The notes under the pieces were generated by a model that saw only the letters and a list, made by a program, of their open reading frames with translations, did not search any database and was not told the DNA's origin. The translations under genes and the position numbers were made by a program. Shown in pieces: positions 1-4,952 of a stretch of DNA of 8,409 nt. Numbering within the stretch: the stretch's first letter is position 1; each line of letters starts with the position of its first letter. This DNA is from Ruminococcaceae bacterium UBA7030 (GTDB lineage: Bacteria > Bacillota > Clostridia > Oscillospirales > Acutalibacteraceae), in the NCBI GenBank assembly GCA_002494125.1, contig DLBD01000014.1, positions 1 through 8,409 on the forward strand, in the 5' to 3' direction.

Positions 1-184
1 TGGTGCCTTTGTCGATATCGGCGTTCATCAGGACGGTCTCGTGCATATTTCTCAGATTACAAATAAATATATTAAGCATCCAAGTGATGTTCTTAAAGTT
101 GGCGATATAGTAACGGTTTGGGTTTTAAGTGTTGATGTTGCTAAAAAACGCATAGGTCTAACAATGAAAAAACCGAAAGAATAA
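1..184 (+). CDS. tex: Tex-type S1-domain transcription accessory protein, C-terminal end (partial)
   Basis: This is the last 60 codons of a gene that enters from the left edge; the reading frame uses GGT at 2-4 as its first whole codon and stops with TAA at 182-184. The visible residues form an S1 RNA-binding (OB-fold) domain: it opens with [17 protein letters not shown], passes through a VLKVGDIV strand, and closes with [13 protein letters not shown]. That wording is characteristic of the Tex (YhgF/YdcI) family, whose S1 domain lies at the extreme C-terminus, so the stop position is where one would expect it. Tex is a cytoplasmic nucleic-acid-binding protein linked to transcription. The catalytic-like YqgF and helix-hairpin-helix parts lie outside the window. 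Other S1 proteins (PNPase, RpsA) fit less well, because PNPase S1 domains begin differently and RpsA has several repeats. The next gene starts 5 bp downstream. Confidence 0.88.
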   Translation, partial: GAFVDIGVHQDGLVHISQITNKYIKHPSDVLKVGDIVTVWVLSVDVAKKRIGLTMKKPKE

Positions 185-189
185 TATTA

Positions 190-699
190 ATGGAATACAT
201 TTTAATTAAATCTAAAAGAAAAACGATATCGTTGTCTGTGAACGACGAGCTAAAAGCTGTTGTAAGGGCTCCTTATTCAGTTTCAGTTAAAGAGATAGAA
301 CGTTTCGTCAATTCAAACGAAAAATGGCTCGAAAGGGCAATTGAGAAAAAGGAAAAACAGCTTGAACACATAAACCTTTCAGATGAAGAAATAAATGATT
401 TGATTAATAAGGCAAAAGCTTATATACCCGAAAGAGTTGAGTATTATTCAAAAATAATGAAGCTTAAGCCGACAGGAATAAAAATTACTAAAGCAAAAAA
501 GCGTTTTGGCTCTTGCAGTGCAAAAAACTCGCTTTGTTTTTCCTGCTTTCTAATGAATTATCCGTATGAGGCAATTGATTATGTAATAGTTCACGAACTT
601 GCACATATTAAAGAGCATAATCATAGTAAGCGCTTTTATTCTGTAATTGAAAGGTATTTGCCTGACTATAAAGAGAGGGAAAAGCTTCTGAAAAAATAG
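190..699 (+). CDS. YgjP/DUF45-family zinc metallopeptidase (M48-like)
   Basis: A 169-residue protein with the hallmarks of the YgjP-like (DUF45, WLM clan) metallopeptidases. The zinc motif HELAH is at residues 135-139, giving ligands H135 and H139 with catalytic E136. A further histidine at H145, in the NHSKRF block typical of the family, is the probable third ligand. The KRFGSCS block at 104-110 matches the family R-[WF]-G-S-C-S motif. The C-terminus, YLPDYKEREKLLKK, is also typical. There is no signal peptide or membrane segment, so the protein should be cytoplasmic. The substrate is unknown for most of this family. The protein is somewhat shorter than the roughly 230-residue E. coli-type members, mainly at the N-terminus. 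The start ATG is 5 bp after the tex stop with only a weak GA-rich ribosome binding site (around 174-181), which suggests translational coupling. No terminator follows; a new promoter begins 3 bp after the stop. Confidence 0.82.
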   Translation: MEYILIKSKRKTISLSVNDELKAVVRAPYSVSVKEIERFVNSNEKWLERAIEKKEKQLEHINLSDEEINDLINKAKAYIPERVEYYSKIMKLKPTGIKITKAKKRFGSCSAKNSLCFSCFLMNYPYEAIDYVIVHELAHIKEHNHSKRFYSVIERYLPDYKEREKLLKK

Positions 700-702
700 G
701 TG

Positions 703-731
703 TTGACAAACACACTTTAATGTGTTAAACT
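703..731 (+). promoter_or_regulatory. Sigma-A-type promoter for the T-box/trpXYZ operon
   Basis: A perfect -35 box TTGACA (703-708) is followed by a 17-bp spacer and the -10 box TAAACT (726-731, 4 of 6 consensus positions). TG at 723-724 gives an extended -10 (TGn). Transcription would start near 738, just ahead of Stem I of the T-box. The spacer holds an inverted repeat, AACACA (709-714) and TGTGTT (721-726), with a 6-nt gap; it could be an operator or be chance. The -35 box begins only 4 bp after the stop of the upstream peptidase gene. Confidence 0.8.
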
Positions 732-737
732 CATACC

Positions 738-987
738 ATAAACCAGTGATTAAGAGTAGTAACTGTTATCTAAGCTTAAAGAGAGCTGCCGCCGGTGGAA
801 AGGCAGTAGTAAGGATTTCAGCGAATGGACTTATGAGGGCGGTCGAAAGCATTTGCAAGTAGTAACCGACGGTCTGTATCCGTTAAAGTACAATTCGTAT
901 GATGGTACGAAGCTGAGTGGGCGATTATCGCCAATTTGGGTGGCACCGCAGGTTTATCCTGTCCCATATTATGGGACAGGTTTTTTT
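738..987 (+). promoter_or_regulatory. T-box leader specific for tRNA-Trp
   Basis: A tRNA-sensing transcription attenuator of about 250 nt. Stem I is recognisable from the GAGTAGTAAC block (754-763), an AGAGAG bulge region (779-784), the distal stem CTGCC/GGCAG (786-790 with 802-806) and the GGTGGAA loop motif (794-800). The specifier sits in the usual GAA-NNN-A context at 823-829 and reads TGG (826-828), the Trp codon. A short hairpin GGCGA-TTA-TCGCC (920-932) precedes the conserved T-box sequence AATTTGGGTGGCACCGC (933-949). Its UGGC bulge (941-944) is complementary to an acceptor end 5'-GCCA, which fits tRNA-Trp with its G discriminator base. Two independent positions therefore agree on tryptophan. 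Uncharged tRNA-Trp should stabilise the antiterminator and allow transcription into the transporter genes; charged tRNA should lead to termination at 958-987. The 5' end is inferred from the promoter. Confidence 0.95.
958..987 (+). terminator. Intrinsic terminator of the T-box
   Basis: A perfect 10-bp stem (CCTGTCCCAT at 958-967 with ATGGGACAGG at 971-980) has a 3-nt loop and is followed directly by seven T residues (981-987). Its 5' side lies just after the antiterminator sequence, as in other T-box leaders. Since no terminator follows the tex-peptidase pair, this hairpin probably also ends read-through transcripts from upstream. Confidence 0.93.
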
Positions 988-1007
988 AATTTTTTAGGAG
1001 CAATTTT

Positions 1008-1046
1008 ATGAAACTTTTCACAAAACGATGGCGCAGCTTGACATAA
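1008..1046 (+). CDS. Candidate 12-residue leader ORF with one Trp codon
   Basis: A short frame reads MKLFTKRWRSLT and stops with TAA at 1044-1046, followed at once by an in-frame second TAA. It has a well-placed ribosome binding site, AGGAG at 996-1000, 7 nt before ATG. It lies between the T-box terminator and the lipoprotein gene, and has one Trp codon (TGG, 1029-1031) and two Arg codons. It resembles no family and is too short for homology. It could be a translated leader peptide, a relic of the start of a lost gene (MKLFTKR resembles the n-region of a signal peptide), or chance. No clear alternative hairpin pair around it was found that would make it a classical attenuator. Confidence refers to a translated frame, not to a function. 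Confidence 0.3.
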   Translation: MKLFTKRWRSLT

Positions 1047-1094
1047 TAATTAGTTTCAATTCAAATTCTATTATATTATTAAGGAGATTTTATT

Positions 1095-2201
1095 ATGAAA
1101 AGCATTAAGAGAATTACAGCATTAGTTTTATCAGTATTATTAGTCGTAGCCGTTTTTGCAGGCTGTTCTGCTAAAGAAGGCGGTGAAAAGGCACAGGTAT
1201 CGGGCAAGGTTATTGGTCTTCTCTATGATTCGGGTCAGGATGCTTCAACAAGTGCAATCGAAGCTGCAAAGGCTTATCTTGACGAAAAAGGAATTGCCTA
1301 TAAAGAGTATACAGGAACAACTGTTGACGAAGTTTCGCTTGCCGTTGATTCTGCAATAGCAGACGGAGTTTCTGCAATCTTCACACCTACAGACAACACA
1401 ATTATGACTGCAGAGCTTTCAATTTATGAAAAGCTTGCTGAGGCAGGCATTCCTCATTTCACGGGTGCTGACTCATTTGCGCTTAACGGTGCATATCTCG
1501 GCTACGGTGTTGACTACGCTAATCTCGGTTCGGAAACTGCCGATATGATTTATGATATTCTTGTTAACGGTAAACAACCGGCAACTCTTCCTGTTAAGAC
1601 TTTTGATAATGGTACAGCAACAATTAATACGGAAATCTGCTCAAAGCTTGGATATGATTTTTCTGCAATCTCGGAAAAGTATGCTCCGTATTGTCAGGCT
1701 ATTAAAGAGATTACAACTGCTGAAAGCTTCACGGATCCTAATGCTGCGAACCCCGCATCAACACTTAATTCTGCAGTAGTTGGTTCTGAATCGGCAACAA
1801 AGACATATACTGTTGGTATCTGCAACTATGTTGATGATGCGTCACTAAATCAGATTGTTAGTAATATCAAGGTTAAACTTGACACACTCGGAAGAGAAAA
1901 TAATATTGCATTTGACATAAGATATGATAACTGTAACGCAGACGCAAACGTTATGGGTCAGATAATTGCAAATTTCCAGACCGATAACGTAGATCTTATG
2001 GTAGGTGTTGCCACTCCGGTTGCAATGGCAATGCAGTCTGCTACTGAGGAAACAGGAACACCGGTTGTATTTGCTGCTGTATCTGACCCTGTTTCAACAG
2101 AGCTTGTTGCTTCACTTGAGGCACCCGGTAAGAATGTTACAGGTACATCTGATTACCTTGACACAAAGTCAATCTTCAATCTTATTCTTGAAACCATTTA
2201 G
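1095..2201 (+). CDS. trpX: TrpX-type ABC transporter substrate-binding lipoprotein with swapped halves
   Basis: A 368-residue lipoprotein of the ABC_sub_bind/TrpX family, predicted to bind tryptophan outside the membrane and deliver it to the permease and ATPase encoded next. Residues 1-23 form a signal peptide (KSIKR, then a hydrophobic run) ending in FAGC, with lipid Cys24. The ATG has AAGGAG (1081-1086) 8 nt upstream. Residues about 36-212 (from VIGLLYDSGQDAS through FTPTDNTIMTAE, GYGVDYANLG and TFDNGTATIN) match the part of TrpX that is normally C-terminal. A Ser/Ala/Asn-rich linker (about 213-236) follows. Residues 237-368 (TYTVGICNYVDDASLNQ, DLMVGVATPVAMAMQSAT, AAVSDPV, NVTGTSDYLD) match the normal N-terminal half. 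The chain then stops where the family normally crosses to the second lobe. Both halves look complete and the frame is open, so this appears to be a circular permutation, not a truncation. The Trp substrate is inferred from the T-box and the family. Confidence 0.9.
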   Translation: MKSIKRITALVLSVLLVVAVFAGCSAKEGGEKAQVSGKVIGLLYDSGQDASTSAIEAAKAYLDEKGIAYKEYTGTTVDEVSLAVDSAIADGVSAIFTPTDNTIMTAELSIYEKLAEAGIPHFTGADSFALNGAYLGYGVDYANLGSETADMIYDILVNGKQPATLPVKTFDNGTATINTEICSKLGYDFSAISEKYAPYCQAIKEITTAESFTDPNAANPASTLNSAVVGSESATKTYTVGICNYVDDASLNQIVSNIKVKLDTLGRENNIAFDIRYDNCNADANVMGQIIANFQTDNVDLMVGVATPVAMAMQSATEETGTPVVFAAVSDPVSTELVASLEAPGKNVTGTSDYLDTKSIFNLILETI

Positions 2202-2227
2202 TCTTAATCTAAACAAGTATTTCGGTA

Positions 2228-2245
2228 GGGGAAGTTTTCTTCCCC
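2228..2245 (+). promoter_or_regulatory. Intercistronic hairpin between trpX and trpY
   Basis: A perfect 7-bp stem (GGGGAAG at 2228-2234 with CTTCCCC at 2239-2245) has a TTTT loop. It lies in the 69-bp gap between the lipoprotein and permease genes. The following bases (TGCTTTGTTCG) are only loosely T-rich, so it could be a leaky terminator or an mRNA-stabilising structure that keeps the lipoprotein in excess over the membrane parts, a common arrangement in binding-protein operons. Confidence 0.6.
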
Positions 2246-2270
2246 TGCTTTGTTCGTGAAAGGAAATAAT

Positions 2271-3203
2271 ATGGGTTTATCATCTGTTCTTGCTCTTGGG
2301 CAAAATGCTCTTGAACTCGGTTTAATAAGCGCATTAACTGTTCTTGCTCTATTTCTTAGTTATTCAATGCTTAATGTCTGCGACCTTTCAACTGACGGCT
2401 GCTTCACTCTCGGTGCAACAGTCGGCGCAGTTGTCGCAATTTCCGGGCATCCATATCTTTCGCTTTTTGCAGCGATGGGCGCAGGAATTTGCTCCGGATT
2501 TATTACTGCTATACTTCAGACAAAGCTCGGAGTAGATTCGCTTCTTGCCGGCATTATTGTTAATACAGGACTTTATTCAATCAATATTGCTGTTATGGGT
2601 AATTCCTCACTGCTTAATATGAATAAAACAGAAACTGTATTTACCAAATGTTCTGAGCTTCTTAAAGGAACTGCGCTTGCACCTTATTATAAACTTATTG
2701 TCGCTTTAATTGCAGTGTTAATTGTTGTGTTATTCCTTTCAATATTTCTTAAAACTAAACTCGGACTTGCTATTCACGCGACAGGTAATAATCCTGATAT
2801 GGTTCGTTCATCTTCAATTAATCCCGCTTTTACAACTATAGTAGGTCTCTGTGTTGCTAATATATTTACAGGATTATCCGGCTGCCTTCTTGCACAGTCG
2901 CAAAAATCGGTTAATATTGATATTGGTACAGGTATGGTTACAGTTGCTCTGGCATCACTTCTTATAGGCGGCGCATTTCTCGGTAAGGGCAAAATTCCGA
3001 TCCGGGCAATCGGAGTTGTTCTTGGCTCAATTGTATTCAGACTTGTATATGCTGTTGCATTAAGGTTCAATATGCCGGCATCAATGCTTAAACTCGTTTC
3101 TTCAGTAATAGTAATTATCGCGATTTCGGGTCCGTATCTTAAATCAAAATATCCTATGTTCAAGAGGGCTCTTGATCATAAGCTTCATAAGGAGGTGCAG
3201 TAA
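2271..3203 (+). CDS. trpY: ABC transporter permease, LivH/BPD_transp_2 family (TrpY-type)
   Basis: A 310-residue inner-membrane protein with about eight or nine hydrophobic segments, roughly at residues 14-34, 46-60, 62-82, 90-108, 141-161, 188-208, 221-237, 245-264 and 272-288. The cytoplasmic loop GLAIHATGNNPDMVRSSSIN (165-184) matches the EAA-like coupling loop of branched-chain amino-acid permeases (G-x-A-I-x-A-x-G-x-N-P), which contacts the ATPase. The permease should form the channel that passes tryptophan from the lipoprotein into the cell, probably as a homodimer because only one permease gene is present. ATG at 2271 is preferred over the in-frame TTG at 2250, because AAAGGA (2259-2264) is well placed before it and the TTG has no Shine-Dalgarno. 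The TAA stop overlaps the ATG of the ATPase gene by one base, a sign of coupling. TrpY is assigned from family and context. Confidence 0.9.
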   Translation: MGLSSVLALGQNALELGLISALTVLALFLSYSMLNVCDLSTDGCFTLGATVGAVVAISGHPYLSLFAAMGAGICSGFITAILQTKLGVDSLLAGIIVNTGLYSINIAVMGNSSLLNMNKTETVFTKCSELLKGTALAPYYKLIVALIAVLIVVLFLSIFLKTKLGLAIHATGNNPDMVRSSSINPAFTTIVGLCVANIFTGLSGCLLAQSQKSVNIDIGTGMVTVALASLLIGGAFLGKGKIPIRAIGVVLGSIVFRLVYAVALRFNMPASMLKLVSSVIVIIAISGPYLKSKYPMFKRALDHKLHKEVQ

Positions 3204-3988
3204 TGCTTAAGGTTTCACATATTTCAAAAACCTTTTATCCAAATACCGTAAATGCAAAAACTGCACTTGACGATGTTTCAATCGAAGTTAATGACGGAGA
3301 TTTCACAACTATCATAGGTGCGAACGGCGCAGGAAAGTCAACGCTTTTTAATGCTATTGCAGGTGATTTTTATACCGATACCGGTAAGATAATTCTTGAT
3401 GACACTGACATTACTCTCACTCCTGTTCATCAGCGAGCTAAAATGATAGGCAGACTTTTTCAGGATCCGATGAGAGGTAGTGCTCCGGGTATGAGCATAG
3501 AAGAAAATCTTGCTCTTGCAGCCGGTAAGGGCGGATGGCTCAGTTTTGTATCGCGAAAGAGCAAGGATGAGTTTAAAGATAAGCTTGCCGAGCTTGATAT
3601 GGGACTTGAGGACAGAATGAATCAGCCTGTCGGACTTCTTTCCGGTGGTCAGCGACAAGCACTTACTCTTGTTATGGCAACATATAATCCGCCGAAGCTT
3701 CTGTTACTTGACGAGCATACCGCAGCTCTTGATCCGGGAACTGCTGAAAAGGTGTTGAATCTTACAAAAAAGGTTGTTTCGGAAAACAGAATAACATGTC
3801 TGATGATTACACATAATATGCAATCCGCCCTTGAACTCGGAAACAGAACAGTTATGATGAATAACGGCAAAATAATTCTTGATATAAGCGGTGAAGAGCG
3901 TATGGACTTTACTGTAAATGATTTGCTTGAACAGTTCAAAATTGCCGCAGGAAAAGCGCTTGATAACGACAGAATGTTACTTTCATAA
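3203..3988 (+). CDS. trpZ: ABC transporter ATP-binding protein (TrpZ-type)
   Basis: A 261-residue cytoplasmic ATPase with every catalytic motif intact: Walker A GANGAGKST (39-47), Q-loop Q87 in LFQDP, signature LSGGQ (146-150), Walker B LLLLDE (166-171, catalytic E171), D-loop AALD (174-177) and switch H204 in MITHN. The family wording (NGAGKSTLFNAIAGD, RLFQDPMRGSAPGMSIEENL) is that of the ATPases paired with ABC_sub_bind lipoproteins and LivH-like permeases. It powers import together with the permease just upstream. ATG is preceded by AAGGAGG (3189-3195) with 7-nt spacing and overlaps the permease stop by one base. The gene is followed 1 bp after its stop by a strong bidirectional terminator, so it closes the operon. 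Its residue E171 is followed by H172 (DEHTAALD), where many ABC proteins have DEP; this variant is normal in this subfamily. Confidence 0.92.
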   Translation: MLKVSHISKTFYPNTVNAKTALDDVSIEVNDGDFTTIIGANGAGKSTLFNAIAGDFYTDTGKIILDDTDITLTPVHQRAKMIGRLFQDPMRGSAPGMSIEENLALAAGKGGWLSFVSRKSKDEFKDKLAELDMGLEDRMNQPVGLLSGGQRQALTLVMATYNPPKLLLLDEHTAALDPGTAEKVLNLTKKVVSENRITCLMITHNMQSALELGNRTVMMNNGKIILDISGEERMDFTVNDLLEQFKIAAGKALDNDRMLLS

Positions 3989-3989
3989 C

Positions 3990-4022
3990 AAAAACGCATT
4001 AGTTTCAAACTAATGCGTTTTT
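3990..4022. terminator. Bidirectional intrinsic terminator between convergent operons
   Basis: A perfect 15-bp stem (3990-4004 with 4008-4022) has a 3-nt TCA loop. The A-run at the left base and T-run at the right base supply a U-tract for RNA made in either direction. On the plus strand it ends the trpXYZ operon; on the minus strand it ends the phosphoesterase gene, whose last four codons and TAG stop (4010-4012) lie inside the stem. Confidence 0.95.
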
Positions 4023-4843
4023 ATGTTAATTACTACAATTTCAGGGTGGTTGAAAAGTCTTAACGGAAATTCACTGTTACCAAGACCTCGGCTAACAATC
4101 AGCCTTGGCCTTTCACCGAAGGAACCTCTTGCATATTTTGGAAGTATTCCCTGACCGGGGGAGAAAAGCGGTCCCGCAAAGGGCATTATCCACTGTCCGC
4201 CGTGAGCGTGTCCTGAAAGCTGTAAATCAAAATCGTACTTAGAATAATTCAGTTCCTTAATTCCTTCAAAGTTTTCAGGAAAATGCGAAAGCACAAGCTT
4301 AAATCCGTCGTATCCTTCAAGCATATCAAAATAAGGCTTCATATCTTTATAGACGAAAGTTCCTTTTTTTCTTGCTTTATAATCTTTGAAATCCGCCTGA
4401 TTTTCATCGAGTCCGAGAATTCGACAGTATTCACACTGAGCTGTGTCGTTTAATAGTACTGAAAATCCGATATCTTCAAGCTCATTCATCAGGCTTTCAA
4501 AATTTTCAAGCCTTCTTTCGTGGTTACCGGTGATATAATAAACAGGAGATATTTCCAACAGCTTTTTACCGAATTCAAGCATTTCAGCCTTTCTTTTTTC
4601 ATGGTCGTTTATATAGTCGCCGGTAATGCAAATAATATCCGGTTTTAGTTTCTCAACCTCATAAATAACTTTAAAAAACGGTTTTGAATGAAAGTCCGAT
4701 AACTGAACTATTCTGAAATCTTTTTTAGCGCTGTTGCTTTTAATATAATAATGAGTTATATCAAGCTTATTGTTTTCATAATAACAAAAAATAATAAATA
4801 GTATCAATGCTGGTAAAACGAGCGTAATAAGTAGTGCTTTCAT
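4010..4843 (-). CDS. Membrane-anchored metallophosphoesterase (YkuE/calcineurin-like)
   Basis: A 277-residue protein with an N-terminal hydrophobic anchor (about residues 3-21) lacking a clear cleavage site, then a calcineurin-like metallophosphoesterase domain. The di-metal motifs are in order and complete: QLSDFH (D50, H52), GDYIND (D76), GNHE (N107, H108), LSHFPE (H187) and SGHAHGGQ (H212, H214). The C-terminal signature RLIVSRGLGNSEFPLRLFN is typical of the YkuE-like group. Such proteins act at the membrane; the substrate is uncertain, and roles in phospholipid or UDP-sugar-lipid hydrolysis in related proteins should not be transferred without tests. The start ATG (4841-4843) has AGAGGTG on the minus strand (complement of 4848-4854). 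The gene is monocistronic in this window, convergent with trpZ and divergent from dgt. Confidence 0.88.
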   Translation of the reverse strand: MKALLITLVLPALILFIIFCYYENNKLDITHYYIKSNSAKKDFRIVQLSDFHSKPFFKVIYEVEKLKPDIICITGDYINDHEKRKAEMLEFGKKLLEISPVYYITGNHERRLENFESLMNELEDIGFSVLLNDTAQCEYCRILGLDENQADFKDYKARKKGTFVYKDMKPYFDMLEGYDGFKLVLSHFPENFEGIKELNYSKYDFDLQLSGHAHGGQWIMPFAGPLFSPGQGILPKYARGSFGERPRLIVSRGLGNSEFPLRLFNHPEIVVINIKTH

Positions 4844-4861
4844 AATTCACCTCTACTCAAT

Positions 4862-4890
4862 ATAATATAATTAAATTTTATTTTAGTCAA
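4862..4890 (-). promoter_or_regulatory. Sigma-A-type promoter for the metallophosphoesterase gene
   Basis: Read on the minus strand, TTGACT (complement of 4885-4890) is followed by a 17-bp AT-rich spacer and TATTAT (complement of 4862-4867). Each box is one mismatch from consensus. Transcription would begin near 4855, giving a leader of only about 12 nt that holds the ribosome binding site. Confidence 0.7.
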
Positions 4891-4952
4891 TATAAAATAA
4901 ATTAAAGGAAAAGGGAGGAAATTATCGTATAAAGTCTTGGAAGGGTGAAAAT
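4868..4952 (+). promoter_or_regulatory. 5' region of dgt: weak promoter candidate and two Shine-Dalgarno-like runs
   Basis: This AT-rich stretch should drive the dgt-dnaG-rpoD cluster. TATAAAAT (4891-4898) or TATAAA (4928-4933) could be a -10 box, but neither has a good -35 box 17 bp upstream. Two purine-rich runs are present: GGGAGG (4913-4918) and GGAAGGGTG (4939-4947). Only the second is correctly placed for the dgt ATG (5 nt). The first has no start codon at a suitable distance. Confidence 0.35.

Noticed and set aside
1038..1077. TTGACA (1038-1043) with TATATT/TATTAT near 1069-1077 as a second promoter for trpX
   Set aside because: The spacing is about 25-28 bp; at 17 bp only TCAAAT is present. 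A T-box-independent promoter here is not supported.
2199..2260. TrpX as a truncated gene with its missing half downstream in another frame
   Set aside because: The 69 bp after the stop hold only a hairpin and ribosome binding site. The seemingly missing C-half is already present at the N-terminal side of the protein.
2250..2270. Upstream in-frame TTG start for the permease (adds seven residues, MFVKGNN)
   Set aside because: It lacks a Shine-Dalgarno and lies against the hairpin; ATG at 2271 has AAAGGA at good spacing and begins a normal family N-terminus.
2774..3163. Minus-strand 129-codon frame opposite the permease
   Set aside because: It lies within the well-supported permease gene, and its composition is explained by reverse-complemented membrane codons.
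3649..4008. Minus-strand 119-codon frame opposite trpZ
   Set aside because: It is the shadow of a motif-complete ABC ATPase gene, spans its terminator and has no family signal or ribosome binding site.
4913..4930. A leader peptide or extra start after GGGAGG upstream of dgt
   Set aside because: No ATG, GTG or TTG lies within 5-12 nt of this run; the second run at 4939-4947 serves dgt.
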